Source: Acidobacteriaceae bacterium (lineage in GTDB: Bacteria > Acidobacteriota > Terriglobia > Terriglobales > Acidobacteriaceae). Taken from it: DNA of 25,867 bases. Made by a program: the position numbers and the translations under genes. Shown here one piece after another: positions 9,152 through 17,613 of the stretch (the first letter of the stretch is position 1; every line of letters starts with the position of its first letter). Location of the stretch: positions 1 through 25,867 of the forward strand of contig JASHYS010000261.1 of assembly GCA_030042915.1 (NCBI GenBank), read 5' to 3'. The notes under the pieces are model-generated. The model searched no databases. It had not been told where the DNA came from and worked only from the letters and a program-made list of their open reading frames with translations.

Positions 9152-10321
9152 ATGAGTTTGCGGCCCCTTTTGCTGACGGCAGCGATTCTGTTGCTGAGCG
9201 CGGCGGCGTGTGGGGCGCAAAACGCAGCGGTCGAGGAAGACCAGCGGCAAACGGCCCTCGCGCTCGAGCAGCAGGGCAGAAATGCCGATGCCGAAGCTGC
9301 ATGGCACTCTTACCTCGAATCGCATCCTGCAAGCTCTGAGGCGTACGCCCACCTGGGCCTGCTTGAAGCGCGCCAGGAGCATTACGACCAGGCCATACCG
9401 CTTTACCAAAAAGCACTGGCGCTCCACTCTGCGATTCCCGGCCTGCGCCTGAATCTTGGCTTGGCATTTTTCAAAGCCGGCGACTTGAAAAATGCGCTTG
9501 TGGAGTTCAGGACGGTGCTGAAGAGCACGCCCCAGAATTCGCCCGATCGCCAGCGGCTCGTCATCCTGGTGGGAATGTGCCATTACGGCCTCAAACAATA
9601 CGCTGATGCCGCTCCTTATCTTAAGCAGGCGGTGAGTGGCGACCCGCAAAACCAAGAGCTGCTGCTGGCCCTAGCGCACAGTTGTCTGTGGTCCAAGCAA
9701 TACCAGTGCGTTCTCGACACCTATCACCAAATTCTCACGCTAAATGCCGAGTCCGCCGAAGCAGATATGCTTGCCGGCGAGGCCCTCGATGAAATGAAAG
9801 ACGTCAATGGCGCAATTCAGCAGTTCCGTGCCGCCGTCAAAGCCGACCCCCGAATGCCCGATGTGCATTTCGGGCTCGGCTTCCTGCTTTGGGCCAAACG
9901 CCAGTACGCCGATGCGGTTCCAGAGTTGCAGGCGGAGCTCGATAACAACCCGATGCACGCACAGGCGCTCACCTACCTGGGCGATTGCGAGCTGAAATTG
10001 GGCCACCCTGACGCCGCCGCTCCGCTCCTCGAGAAAGCTCTTCGCACCGACAGCACCATCGAGCTGGCGCATCTCGATCTGGGCTCCATCGACGCGGATA
10101 CCGGCCACACCCAGGAGGCCCTGCGCGAATTGACGGCAGCCGCCAAGCTGGCGCCCAACGACGTGAACGTGCATTGGCATCTCGCGCGGCTCTACCGCTC
10201 CATGGGCAAGCAAGACGAGGCGCGCGCCGAATTCGATAAGGCCCGGAATATCACCCAGGCTGCCGACACCGCACTCATCGATAAACTCACTCCGCAACCC
10301 GCGGCCGCGCCTGGGAAGTAG
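9152..10321 (+). CDS. Secreted tetratricopeptide-repeat protein
   Basis: 389-residue TPR protein. The N-terminus is a signal peptide (LRPLLLTAAILLLSAAAC), which may be a lipoprotein signal because a Cys follows SAAA, although the lipobox is not ideal. The mature part is almost entirely TPR helices, about nine to ten repeats from residue 30 to 380. Typical signatures include SEAYAHLGLLEARQEHYDQA, LNLGLAFFKAGDLKNALVEF and VHWHLARLYRSMGKQDEARA. TPR proteins act as protein-interaction scaffolds and no specific partner can be named. I chose ATG 9152, with AGGAG at 9136-9140, because the signal peptide then starts properly; an upstream in-frame ATG at 9110 would add 14 polar residues. The LacI-type gene follows after 32 bp. 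Confidence 0.85.
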   Translation: MSLRPLLLTAAILLLSAAACGAQNAAVEEDQRQTALALEQQGRNADAEAAWHSYLESHPASSEAYAHLGLLEARQEHYDQAIPLYQKALALHSAIPGLRLNLGLAFFKAGDLKNALVEFRTVLKSTPQNSPDRQRLVILVGMCHYGLKQYADAAPYLKQAVSGDPQNQELLLALAHSCLWSKQYQCVLDTYHQILTLNAESAEADMLAGEALDEMKDVNGAIQQFRAAVKADPRMPDVHFGLGFLLWAKRQYADAVPELQAELDNNPMHAQALTYLGDCELKLGHPDAAAPLLEKALRTDSTIELAHLDLGSIDADTGHTQEALRELTAAAKLAPNDVNVHWHLARLYRSMGKQDEARAEFDKARNITQAADTALIDKLTPQPAAAPGK

Positions 10322-10353
10322 CCGCGTATTTACGAAAAGGCACAAGCAAGGCG

Positions 10354-11424
10354 ATGAGCGACTCAGCGAAAGATCGAACATCGGGCAGGCACCGAAAGGA
10401 GCGTGCGGACCGCGAGGCCCGGCTGCCGGCTACCCTGAAACAATTGGCGGCGCACCTTGGCCTCAATCCCGCCACTGTCTCAGTGGTCCTGAACGACGTG
10501 CCGGGGCGAGCCATTCCGCAAGCAACGCGCGATCGCATAAAGGCCGCCGCCAGGCAGATGAATTACCAGCCGAATCTGCTGGCGCGTTCGCTGCGCAGCC
10601 GCCGCACCTTAACCATCGGTATCCTGGTGCCGGAGCTGGGCTCCGGCTACCATACGCAAGTCATGAGCGGCATCGGCGATCAGCTCATGAAAGCGGGATA
10701 CTTCTACTTCACGGCCCACCATCGGCACAAACGGAACCTCATTGAAGACTACGCACGCATGCTTATCGGGCGGGGCGCCCAGGGAATTATCGCCATCGAC
10801 ACCTTGCTGGAGCACCCCATCGCGGTTCCCGTCGTCGCCGTGGCCGGCCATCGTCACATCGAGGGCGTCACCAACGTCTTGATCGATCACGTGCGGGCGG
10901 CCGAGCTTATCTTGACCCATCTTCATTCCCTGGGCCACCGCAAGATCGCCTTCATGCGCGGGCAACCATTCAGTTCCGACTCCGATGCGCGCTGGCAGGG
11001 TTTGGTGGCAGTCGCGCGTAAGCTCGACATCGAGATGCAGCCGGAACTTCTGGTCAGTCTCGATTGCGATCTGTTTTCTCCGGAACTCGGCTACCCCGTC
11101 GTCCAGCAGCTGCTCTCTACGGGCAAGCCCTTTACAGCTCTCGTCGCCTTCAACGATGTTTCAGCCATCGGAGCAATCCGCGCTTTGCAAGATGCTGATA
11201 TACAAGTCCCTGCCGATGTGTCAGTCATCGGCTTCGACGATATCAAGGAAGCTTCCTTCACCATGCCTCGGCTTACCACCATTAACCAGGATTTGGAAGA
11301 AATAGGCCGGATAGCTACCCAAAGCCTGCTTAACCGCATTCACAATACAGTGTCTCCAAAGAATGAAATAACCGTCGAGCCGAAGCTTGTAATTCGGGAA
11401 TCGACCGGTCCCGTGAGAACTTAG
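10354..11424 (+). CDS. LacI-family transcriptional regulator
   Basis: 356-residue repressor or activator with the standard LacI/GalR architecture. An N-terminal helix-turn-helix (LKQLAAHLGLNPATVSVVLN, about residues 28-47) and hinge helix (NYQPNLLARSLRSRRT) precede a periplasmic-binding-protein-like sensor domain (TIGILVPELGSGYH, HLHSLGHRKIAFMRG, PADVSVIGFDD). Members sense sugars or sugar phosphates and control carbohydrate genes. It lies 32 bp downstream of the TPR gene, so the two may be cotranscribed. CG-centred palindromes suitable for such a protein occur in the TonB receptor promoter region (4772, 4901, 5057). The ligand is unknown. Confidence 0.93.
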   Translation: MSDSAKDRTSGRHRKERADREARLPATLKQLAAHLGLNPATVSVVLNDVPGRAIPQATRDRIKAAARQMNYQPNLLARSLRSRRTLTIGILVPELGSGYHTQVMSGIGDQLMKAGYFYFTAHHRHKRNLIEDYARMLIGRGAQGIIAIDTLLEHPIAVPVVAVAGHRHIEGVTNVLIDHVRAAELILTHLHSLGHRKIAFMRGQPFSSDSDARWQGLVAVARKLDIEMQPELLVSLDCDLFSPELGYPVVQQLLSTGKPFTALVAFNDVSAIGAIRALQDADIQVPADVSVIGFDDIKEASFTMPRLTTINQDLEEIGRIATQSLLNRIHNTVSPKNEITVEPKLVIRESTGPVRT

Positions 11425-11577
11425 TTTGGCTGGGTGGTCCTCTAAGTCCAATATTACTTGTTGTTATACACTGATGACCGGGTCATTACTCACCTTAGAT
11501 CCGGCGCTGTATTGGTATAACTTCCGCATAAATCAATCGCTTCGACGCCGGATCGCATCCATGTCGAGCGTCATGCT
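11425..11577. other. Convergent intergenic spacer with two inverted repeats
   Basis: This AT-richer gap lies between the convergent LacI-type and CMD genes. It holds a perfect 13-bp palindrome at 11474-11486 (ATGACC-G-GGTCAT) and a 9-bp inverted repeat, GATCCGGCG at 11498-11506 with CGCCGGATC at 11546-11554, separated by 39 bp. Neither is followed by a T-run, so a terminator role is unproven. Confidence 0.5.
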
Positions 11578-12162
11578 TCACCTTGATGCTGCGGCTTCGG
11601 TGGCCGGCGCATGCTGTGGCGGGCCACCTTCACCGGGATTGGTCGGCTCCATCCGCAGGGCGTTATTGAAGCGGTTGAAGTAGTTGAAGAGACCGATGGC
11701 GCAGAGCAGCTCGACGATCTCGCCCTCGGAATAGTAGCCGCGCAGCTCCGCAAACTGCTCGTCGCTCACGCTGTGGGCGTCGCGTGTGACGGTTTCGGCC
11801 AATTGCAGCGCCGCTTTCTCGGCGGGGGAGAAGTCTTTGCAGTTGCGCCATTCGGCCAGGTGCGCGAGCTGATCGTCGGTCCATCCAAGATTGCGGGCGA
11901 GAACGGTGTGGCTAGCCAGGCAATAGGGCGTGTCGTTGATCTGGCTCGTGCGAACAACGATGAGCTCTTTCAATTTGGGAGAGAGTGTGCCGGTGTTGAT
12001 GACAGCAGCGAAATGCGCCTGCATGGTGGTGAAGATCTCGGGCCGGTGAGCCATCACGCGGAACATGTTGGGCACATTGCCGCGCTGGGCAAAGACCTTA
12101 TCAAAGCCAGCGGCGATTTCGGGGCTGACCTGGTCGCGATTGAGCCGGGAAATACGGGGCAT
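11578..12162 (-). CDS. Carboxymuconolactone decarboxylase / AhpD-like family protein lacking the first Cys
   Basis: 194-residue all-helical member of the CMD/AhpD superfamily. Members of the peroxidase-related branch reduce peroxides through a CxxC-x3-H motif. Here the motif region reads NDTPYCLASH: the second Cys and the His are present but the first Cys is Thr. A two-cysteine disulfide cycle is therefore not possible at this site, and the protein may use a single Cys or a different chemistry. The ATG at 12162 follows GGAGG with a four-base spacer. It is divergent from the HAD phosphatase, and the 179-bp gap between them probably holds both promoters. Family assignment is firm; the reaction is not. 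Confidence 0.85.
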   Translation of the reverse strand: MPRISRLNRDQVSPEIAAGFDKVFAQRGNVPNMFRVMAHRPEIFTTMQAHFAAVINTGTLSPKLKELIVVRTSQINDTPYCLASHTVLARNLGWTDDQLAHLAEWRNCKDFSPAEKAALQLAETVTRDAHSVSDEQFAELRGYYSEGEIVELLCAIGLFNYFNRFNNALRMEPTNPGEGGPPQHAPATEAAASR

Positions 12163-12341
12163 TGTGCCTCCCTGCCGTTCTTTCCCATGGTACCTTTTCG
12201 GCCTTCAGCGCGCCGGAGCTTCAGGGAAACCAGGCCCCGACGCCTCAAATGCAGCCGAAAGAAAGCGTCGTGAGTCCGGCTGTTCCGCCGGGGAGTCCGA
12301 GTGTCTTCGATACGATAGCTGAGGGGACCAAAAAACCGAGA

Positions 12342-12962
12342 ATGAAGTTACGAATGCCGCCCGGCACGTTCCGCGCCTACCTCTTCGACTGCGACGGCAC
12401 CGTTGTCGACTCCATGCCTCTCCATCACATCGCCTGGACCAAGGCACTGGGCGAGTGGGGCGCTACCTTCGACGAAAAACTCTTCTACGACTGGGGCGGA
12501 AAGCCTCCGCTTGAGATCGTCGCCTCGCTGAACCAAATGCAGGGCCTCAACATGCCCATCGCAACCGTCGCCGAATGCAAGGAGAACTTCTATTTCGAGC
12601 TGGTGCCGCAACTCAAACCCGTCCCCGAGGTGCTTGACGTCATCGAGGCGCGGCACGGACAGATTCCCTTCGCCGTGGTCTCCGGCAGCACGCGCGAATC
12701 CATCATCAAGTCGCTCACGCAGGTGCACCTGCTTGACCGCTTTGATGTTCTCATCGGTTCCGACGACTATGAGCGCGGCAAGCCTGCGCCCGACGCCTAT
12801 CTGACCGCGGCCGCCAGGCTGGGCATCGCGCCTAAAGACTGCCTGGTCTTTGAAGACACCGCCCTCGGCATCCAGGCCGCAACGGCCGCCGGAATGGCCT
12901 CGGTGCGCGTTCCCTCGCCGCTCGAACGCCGCGCTGGAACTGGATCCGGCCCCGGCGCGTAA
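12342..12962 (+). CDS. HAD-superfamily phosphatase (beta-phosphoglucomutase / sugar-phosphatase-like)
   Basis: 206-residue cytoplasmic HAD hydrolase, subclass I with a helical cap. Motif I is FDCDGT near residue 16 (nucleophile Asp16 and acid/base Asp18), motif II VVSGSTRES, motif III the Lys of RGKPAPDAYL, and motif IV VFEDTALGIQAA. This pattern fits fructose-1-phosphatase, 2-deoxyglucose-6-phosphatase or beta-phosphoglucomutase relatives, so a small sugar phosphate is the likely substrate. I chose ATG 12342 because the HAD fold then starts about nine residues in. In-frame GTGs at 12267 and 12270 would add about 24 residues, and the open frame extends up to the start of the divergent gene. 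The GT39 gene follows after 29 bp, probably in the same operon. Confidence 0.87.
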   Translation: MKLRMPPGTFRAYLFDCDGTVVDSMPLHHIAWTKALGEWGATFDEKLFYDWGGKPPLEIVASLNQMQGLNMPIATVAECKENFYFELVPQLKPVPEVLDVIEARHGQIPFAVVSGSTRESIIKSLTQVHLLDRFDVLIGSDDYERGKPAPDAYLTAAARLGIAPKDCLVFEDTALGIQAATAAGMASVRVPSPLERRAGTGSGPGA

Positions 12963-12991
12963 GCAATCTCGGAAAGCCCGAAGGAGCCCCA

Positions 12992-14515
12992 TTGCCTGCC
13001 ATCGACGCCGCCGAGCCTTCATGCAGCCCGCATGAAAGAACCGATTCCCTTCTCCTGCTTGCCATCGCCGCCGCCGTTGCCCTCGCCCACATCCTCACCA
13101 ACTCGCGATACGGCTTTCATCGCGACGAGCTGCAATTCCTGAGCGACGCGCGTCATCTCGACTGGGGATTCGTCTCTTACCCGCCGTTCACGCCCTTCAT
13201 CGAGCGCATCGGGCTTGCGCTCTTCGGCCTGTCGATGACCGGCCTGCGGCTCTTCTCCGTTCTCGCCCAGGCCGCAATCATCCTCGTCAGCGGCCTGATG
13301 GCCCGCGATCTCGGCGGGGGCCGTCTGGCGCAGGCCGCGGCCGCGATTTGCGTCGCCCTTTCACCGGTGCCCATGTTTGAAGCCACCGAATTTCAATACA
13401 CATCTTTCGCGATTCTTTGGTGGGTGCTGGTTTGCTGGTTCACCATCCGGTTGTTGAAAACTGAAAACCCGCGCTGGTGTCTCGCTATCGGCGCGGCAAT
13501 CGGGCTCGGGCTACTGACAAAGTACGCCATCGTCTTCTTCATCGCCGGCCTTCTCGCCGGGATGGTCTTCACGCCTGGCCGCCGCTATTTCGCAAGCATC
13601 TGGTTCCGGGCCGGAGCCGGGCTCGCGCTGCTCATTTTTCTTCCCAACCTCCTCTGGCTCGTCCATCACAACTTCATTTCTTATACCTTCCTTCAGCACA
13701 TTCACAGGCGGGACGTTGGCGAGGGCCGCGCCGAAGGCTACCTCCTGGGCCAGTTCATTGCCGACGTCAACCTCTTCGCAGCACCACTCTGGATCGCCGG
13801 TCTCTTTGCTTACTTTGCAAACGGCCGCTATCGCATGCTCGCCTGGATGTACCTCATTCCGGTGGCCCTCTTCTGGTTGAACAAGGGGCGGTTCTACTAC
13901 GTTGCCGAAACCTATCCCGCGCTGCTGGCCATGGGAGCTGCCGTCGCGGAACGCCGGCTCTCGGATCTGCCTAAACTTCCGCGGCGGGCCATCGTCACTG
14001 TCTTTTTCGCCGGGGTCACAGTTTTCGGCGCCATCGCCTGCGCGCGAATCGTTCCCATGGCGGCCAGCGGCCCTCTGCTTGACTACGCCCTCAGCAAGAA
14101 CGGCGACTTGCGCGAAGAGATCGGCTGGAACGAGCTGGTCCGCACCGTCGCGCAAATCCGCGACTCGCTCCCGCCCGACGAGCAGGCGCATCTCGGCATC
14201 ACCACCGGCAACTACGGCGAGTACGGGGCCATCGATATTTTGGGACGCGCGTATGGACTCCCCGCTCCCATTGGCACCACGAACTCCGAATGGCTGCGCG
14301 GCTACCCCACGCCTCCGCCCACCACGCTGATCGTGCTTGGTCTCAGCCAGAGCCAGGCCGACTCGATTTTCACCGGCTGTCGGCTCGCAGGCCACAACGG
14401 CAATTCTGAAGGCATTCGCAACGAAGAGAGCGAGTACCACCCTGACATCTTTGTCTGCGGCCCTCCTCGGGTGCCCTGGCCGGAGCTTTGGAAAGAGCAT
14501 GTGAACTTTGGGTGA
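12992..14515 (+). CDS. GT39-like membrane glycosyltransferase (ArnT/PMT superfamily)
   Basis: 507-residue integral membrane GT-C glycosyltransferase with about ten to eleven transmembrane segments. The first helix (LLLAIAAAVALAHIL) leads to a periplasmic loop with HRDELQF near residues 43-49. The Asp-Glu pair there is the usual catalytic signature of dolichyl/undecaprenyl-phosphate-sugar-dependent transferases. A soluble C-terminal region of about 130 residues follows the last helix. The acceptor could be lipid A, a glycan or a protein and cannot be read from the sequence. The start is TTG at 12992, supported by GAAGGAG at 12980-12986 with five-base spacing; no ATG fits. It lies 29 bp after the HAD gene. 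Confidence 0.85.
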   Translation: MPAIDAAEPSCSPHERTDSLLLLAIAAAVALAHILTNSRYGFHRDELQFLSDARHLDWGFVSYPPFTPFIERIGLALFGLSMTGLRLFSVLAQAAIILVSGLMARDLGGGRLAQAAAAICVALSPVPMFEATEFQYTSFAILWWVLVCWFTIRLLKTENPRWCLAIGAAIGLGLLTKYAIVFFIAGLLAGMVFTPGRRYFASIWFRAGAGLALLIFLPNLLWLVHHNFISYTFLQHIHRRDVGEGRAEGYLLGQFIADVNLFAAPLWIAGLFAYFANGRYRMLAWMYLIPVALFWLNKGRFYYVAETYPALLAMGAAVAERRLSDLPKLPRRAIVTVFFAGVTVFGAIACARIVPMAASGPLLDYALSKNGDLREEIGWNELVRTVAQIRDSLPPDEQAHLGITTGNYGEYGAIDILGRAYGLPAPIGTTNSEWLRGYPTPPPTTLIVLGLSQSQADSIFTGCRLAGHNGNSEGIRNEESEYHPDIFVCGPPRVPWPELWKEHVNFG

Positions 14516-14868
14516 GTCACGGAGAACGCACGCGAAAGTGCGTCGTGATGGGGGTCTATCTAAATTACTATTTAATTACTAATTAAATAGGTAACAGCGA
14601 ATTTTGTTAACCACTTGATAAATAGTCAAGTCGTTGATTTTATTGAGATGAAGTTTTTGGAGGTGCGATTTTGCACCAGAATTGAGGCAGTTTCCAGAAA
14701 AAATTTCGCAAATTCGGCAAGAAAAATCGAGCGCGGCGAAATTCTGCGCGGCGCGACTCTGCGCTCATTGCCATGCGTTATCTCCATCCTGCATCAAAGC
14801 AGCGAAATTATCTGCAAGTTTGGTCGCGATTTTTTGGGGGCTGTGTACGCGATCACAAGTTGGAACGC
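14516..14868. other. AT-rich convergent spacer between GT39 and CAP genes
   Basis: This 353-bp gap is visibly AT-richer than its neighbours. It contains a short hairpin just after the GT39 stop (ACGCAC 14526-14531 with GTGCGT 14538-14543, no T-run), a 23-bp AT palindrome at 14568-14590, and a small GGTGC/GCACC hairpin near 14660. A short plus-strand ORF (14615-14875) has no ribosome-binding site, no family features, and ends inside the CAP gene. I see no gene. Confidence 0.6.
14568..14590. repeat. 23-bp perfect AT-rich palindrome
   Basis: The arms CTATTTAATTA (14568-14578) and TAATTAAATAG (14580-14590) are exact reverse complements around one central C. It lies 52 bp after the GT39 stop codon. 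It could be a protein-binding site or a weak bidirectional structure. Confidence 0.75.
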
Positions 14869-15654
14869 TCAGTAGAGCAGCACCGCAACGCGGTACGCCG
14901 TGAACGACCCCTCTACATCCTGCGCCGGGCAACTGCCGACCGCCGCCTGCCGGTACCTTCCCGTTTCCAGTTTGTCCACCAGCGCCTGCGGCAGCCGCGT
15001 CAAATCAGAGTCCTGCCAGCGCATGATGAAGCCCGGCGTCGCGCCGGCCATGGAAGGCCATCCCTCGTCGGTGGCACAGGCCATGCGGGCGGGCTTGTGA
15101 TCGGCCAGAATTGCCACGCCACTCACGCGCACCAGATCGGCTACGCGCGCCTCAACTTCAGGCACGCTCAGCTGCCCGACAGCGCGACTGTAGTCGGCCA
15201 CGGCGTAGAGCACGCCGCGCGCATACACTACGGCCACGCCCACGTGATCCACTTCGGGACTCAGCAGGTTCGAGCGATGCCCCGGCGACTGCATCCACTG
15301 ATTGTGAATGGCGTCGGCTGAAGAGCCAATGGCAACATTTTCCTCAATCACGCTGAAATGCGCGCCGGCTTGCGCGGCCCGTCCGCCCACGTCCGGCTCG
15401 CCGCCGTAGCGGTGCGCAATGGGCCCTTCGGCAACCATGCGCTGGCAATGTGCCAGCGCGGCTGCGGCCAGTGCCGCATCCCACTGCAACGGCCGCACTC
15501 CTGCCTGCGTGCGCGCCTGGTTAGCCAGCGCAAAAATCTGCGCGGCCTCGGCATGCAGGCTGCCTGAGCTTTGGTCCGGCGCGCCCCCCGCCGACTGCGC
15601 CCGTGCCGCCGGTAGCGTCGCTACTAGCGCCAGCAAAAGCACCACGATTCTCAC
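14869..15654 (-). CDS. Secreted CAP-domain (SCP/PR-1-like) protein
   Basis: 261-residue secreted protein. The signal peptide is RIVVLLLALVATLPAARAQ, cleaved near residue 20. The CAP domain (about residues 34-155) is recognisable from IFALANQARTQAGVRPLQWD, the EENVAIGS motif, the HNQWMQSPGHRSNLLSPEVDH motif and the following VGVAVVYARGVLYAVADYS strand. Bacterial CAP proteins are extracellular or periplasmic, but their activity is mostly unknown. The last 100 residues, with three Cys, match nothing I recognise. The start is GTG at 15654 after a GGGGG-rich stretch. It lies downstream of the AmpG-like gene on the same strand, separated by a 52-bp gap holding a heptanucleotide array. Confidence 0.85.
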   Translation of the reverse strand: MRIVVLLLALVATLPAARAQSAGGAPDQSSGSLHAEAAQIFALANQARTQAGVRPLQWDAALAAAALAHCQRMVAEGPIAHRYGGEPDVGGRAAQAGAHFSVIEENVAIGSSADAIHNQWMQSPGHRSNLLSPEVDHVGVAVVYARGVLYAVADYSRAVGQLSVPEVEARVADLVRVSGVAILADHKPARMACATDEGWPSMAGATPGFIMRWQDSDLTRLPQALVDKLETGRYRQAAVGSCPAQDVEGSFTAYRVAVLLY

Positions 15655-15693
15655 TTTGAACCCCCTATGAACTGTCTCTGGCTCTCGAGCGTC

Positions 15694-15721
15694 TATCCCC
15701 CGGTCCCTAACCGCTGTTCCC
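15694..15721 (-). repeat. Heptanucleotide array 1, overlapping the 3' end of the AmpG-like gene
   Basis: Read on the minus strand this is GGGAACA, GCGGTTA, GGGACCG, GGGGATA: four consecutive heptads. It lies at the AmpG-to-CAP junction. The last three sense codons and the TAG stop (15707-15709) of the AmpG-like gene are formed by the first two heptads. The same motif family occurs at 19595-19630 and 22145-22200. Confidence 0.65.
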
Positions 15722-17038
15722 TGGCTTGGGTTGGTGATTCCTCACATCGTCGTGCGGTCCGACCCAGACGAACAGAAGGATGGCCGGCAATGTGACGACA
15801 CACGTCAGCAGAAAGAACCGTACCCAGCCGAGTTTCTCCGACAACACTCCTCCCGAGGAGCCCACCACGGTGCGGCCGAGCAACGAAAGCGAGGAAAGCA
15901 GCGCGTACTGAGTGGCCGTAAAAGCGGGCGAGCAGAGACTGGAAAGATAGGTCACCAGCGCGGTCCCGGCCATCCCACCCGTGATGTTTTCAGCAGTGAC
16001 ACATAGAGCGAGGTAGACGACGCGATGGCCTTCTACAGCCTGCAAAACAAAAAAGAGGTTCCCGATTGACTGCAAAATGCCGCAGACAATCAGCGAGCGG
16101 CGGATTCCCCACCGGCTTGTCACGACGCCGCCTAAGAGCGACCCGATCACAATCGGGAAAAATCCGACCAGCTTCGAGGCGGCGGCGATCTCAGAAAGCG
16201 TGAATCCCAGCGATATATAAAGCGGCGTCGACATCACTCCCGCCATTGCTTCTCCCAGCTTGTATCCGAAAATGGCGATCAGAATAATGGGCCAAAGCGG
16301 CCGACGCATGAAATCGCGAAATGGATCGATTACGGCAATGGCAAATGCGTGGCGAATCGCAGGCCATCCCGAGCCGGCAGCAGATGAAGTCTCCACTGGA
16401 ACCTTCGGTTCGGGACCAAACAAGAACACCAGCAGCCCCACACCGAGCAGCGCAGCCATGGTGGTATAGGCCGCGAACCACCCTGCGCGCGCTGCGATCA
16501 ACAGGCAGCCTGCGCCGCCAACCAGCATCCCGATCCTGTAGCCGGCACCGATCATGGCGGCACCCGGAGCTTGTTGACCGCCCTTCGTGGTTTCCACGCG
16601 CCAGGCATCGATCACGATATCCTGGCTGGCCGATAAAAATGCGACGAGCACCGCCAGGGCGGCCATCCGAGGCAGGTTGTGCTTCGGATTGCACCATCCC
16701 AGGCAGAGAATTGCGCCGATCAGAAAAATCTGGATGGTGATTCCCCAACCGCGCCGCCGTCCCAATGGCAGCGGCGGAGGCACGCGATCCATGAGCGGCG
16801 CCCACAGAAACTTGAGTGCGTAGGGAGTGCCAACCGAGGCGAAAGCGCCGACCGTTGCGCGCCGTATGCCAACGCTCGCAAGCCACGCGGAAAGAGTCGA
16901 GTAAGTGAGCAGGAGCGGCAAGCCACTCGAAAACCCGAGCGCAAGCACCTGCAGCACGCGCGGTTGCGTGTAGGCTGCGAGCGTGTGCCGCCAGCCGCTT
17001 CGAGCCTGCGCTTCGTTGATTTCAGAATTCTCAGTCAT
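15707..17038 (-). CDS. ampG: AmpG-like MFS permease
   Basis: 443-residue, 12-helix major facilitator transporter of the inner membrane. The AmpG family imports anhydro-muropeptides for peptidoglycan recycling. Diagnostic segments are FSSGLPLLLTYSTLSAWLASVGI in helix 1 and its loop, the KFLWAPLMDR motif near residue 80, and the SASQDIVIDAWRVE motif in the third to fourth helices. I took ATG 17038 rather than the in-frame TTG at 17044 two codons upstream. A promoter is not obvious in the 77-bp gap to the divergent phosphoesterase gene. The C-terminus (PGNSG) ends inside a heptanucleotide array, suggesting its last residues are recently acquired. Muropeptide specificity is inferred from family motifs only. 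Confidence 0.85.
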   Translation of the reverse strand: MTENSEINEAQARSGWRHTLAAYTQPRVLQVLALGFSSGLPLLLTYSTLSAWLASVGIRRATVGAFASVGTPYALKFLWAPLMDRVPPPLPLGRRRGWGITIQIFLIGAILCLGWCNPKHNLPRMAALAVLVAFLSASQDIVIDAWRVETTKGGQQAPGAAMIGAGYRIGMLVGGAGCLLIAARAGWFAAYTTMAALLGVGLLVFLFGPEPKVPVETSSAAGSGWPAIRHAFAIAVIDPFRDFMRRPLWPIILIAIFGYKLGEAMAGVMSTPLYISLGFTLSEIAAASKLVGFFPIVIGSLLGGVVTSRWGIRRSLIVCGILQSIGNLFFVLQAVEGHRVVYLALCVTAENITGGMAGTALVTYLSSLCSPAFTATQYALLSSLSLLGRTVVGSSGGVLSEKLGWVRFFLLTCVVTLPAILLFVWVGPHDDVRNHQPKPGNSG

Positions 17039-17115
17039 TTTCAATTCTTGGGTGCCTTATTTCAGCCTAACTCCACTGGTCCGCTAATGCCGCTAACTCC
17101 GCGTATTCTGGGCTT

Positions 17116-17613
17116 ATGAAGCTCGGCATCGTCAGCGACACCCACGGTCGTCTCCGCCCAGAAGTTGCTCCTGCCCTGCGCGGCGTTGACCGCATCCTGC
17201 ACCTCGGCGACGTCGGTAAGGCGTCGATCCTCGACGAGCTCGCCAAAATCGCTCCGGTAACGGCCGTCCGCGGCAATATCGATCGCGACGGCCCCTGCGC
17301 CGAGCTGCCCGAAACCGAAGTCGTGCTGATCGAGAATCAACCCGGCAGCCCTCCCCACCACAGCCTCTACCTCTACATGCTCCACGACCTGAAAACCATT
17401 CACCTCGACCCCTCCGCGGCAAAGCTCACGGCGGTTTTGCACGGCCATACCCACGCACCCAACTTCTTCACCAAGAAAGGAGTGCTCTACTTTAATCCCG
17501 GCTCCTGCGGCCCGCGCCGCTTTGAGCTGCCTGTCACCCTCGGCCTGCTCACGATCGGCGCCAAAGGCTTGCTCAAGCCCGAGATTGTCCACCTGCCTGT
17601 CGCCGGCCGTTGA
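17116..17613 (+). CDS. YfcE/MJ0936-like metallophosphoesterase
   Basis: 165-residue compact calcineurin-like phosphodiesterase. All five metal-binding blocks are present: SDTHG (Asp8, His10), LGD (Asp32), RGNID (Asn54), a His in the LYMLHD segment and the LHGHTHAP block, followed by NPGS. This size and order match YfcE/MJ0936-type enzymes, which hydrolyse phosphodiesters in vitro and whose cellular substrate is generally unknown. It is divergent from the AmpG-like gene and ends before a 334-bp spacer, so it is probably transcribed alone. Confidence 0.9.
   Translation: MKLGIVSDTHGRLRPEVAPALRGVDRILHLGDVGKASILDELAKIAPVTAVRGNIDRDGPCAELPETEVVLIENQPGSPPHHSLYLYMLHDLKTIHLDPSAAKLTAVLHGHTHAPNFFTKKGVLYFNPGSCGPRRFELPVTLGLLTIGAKGLLKPEIVHLPVAGR

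Noticed and set aside
11474..11486. 13-bp palindrome as an autoregulatory LacI operator
   Set aside because: It lies after the LacI stop codon in a convergent gap, not in a promoter, and its centre is a single G rather than CG.
14615..14875. 86-codon plus-strand ORF in the AT-rich gap
   Set aside because: It has no ribosome-binding site, no domain and low-complexity composition, and it ends inside the convergent CAP gene.
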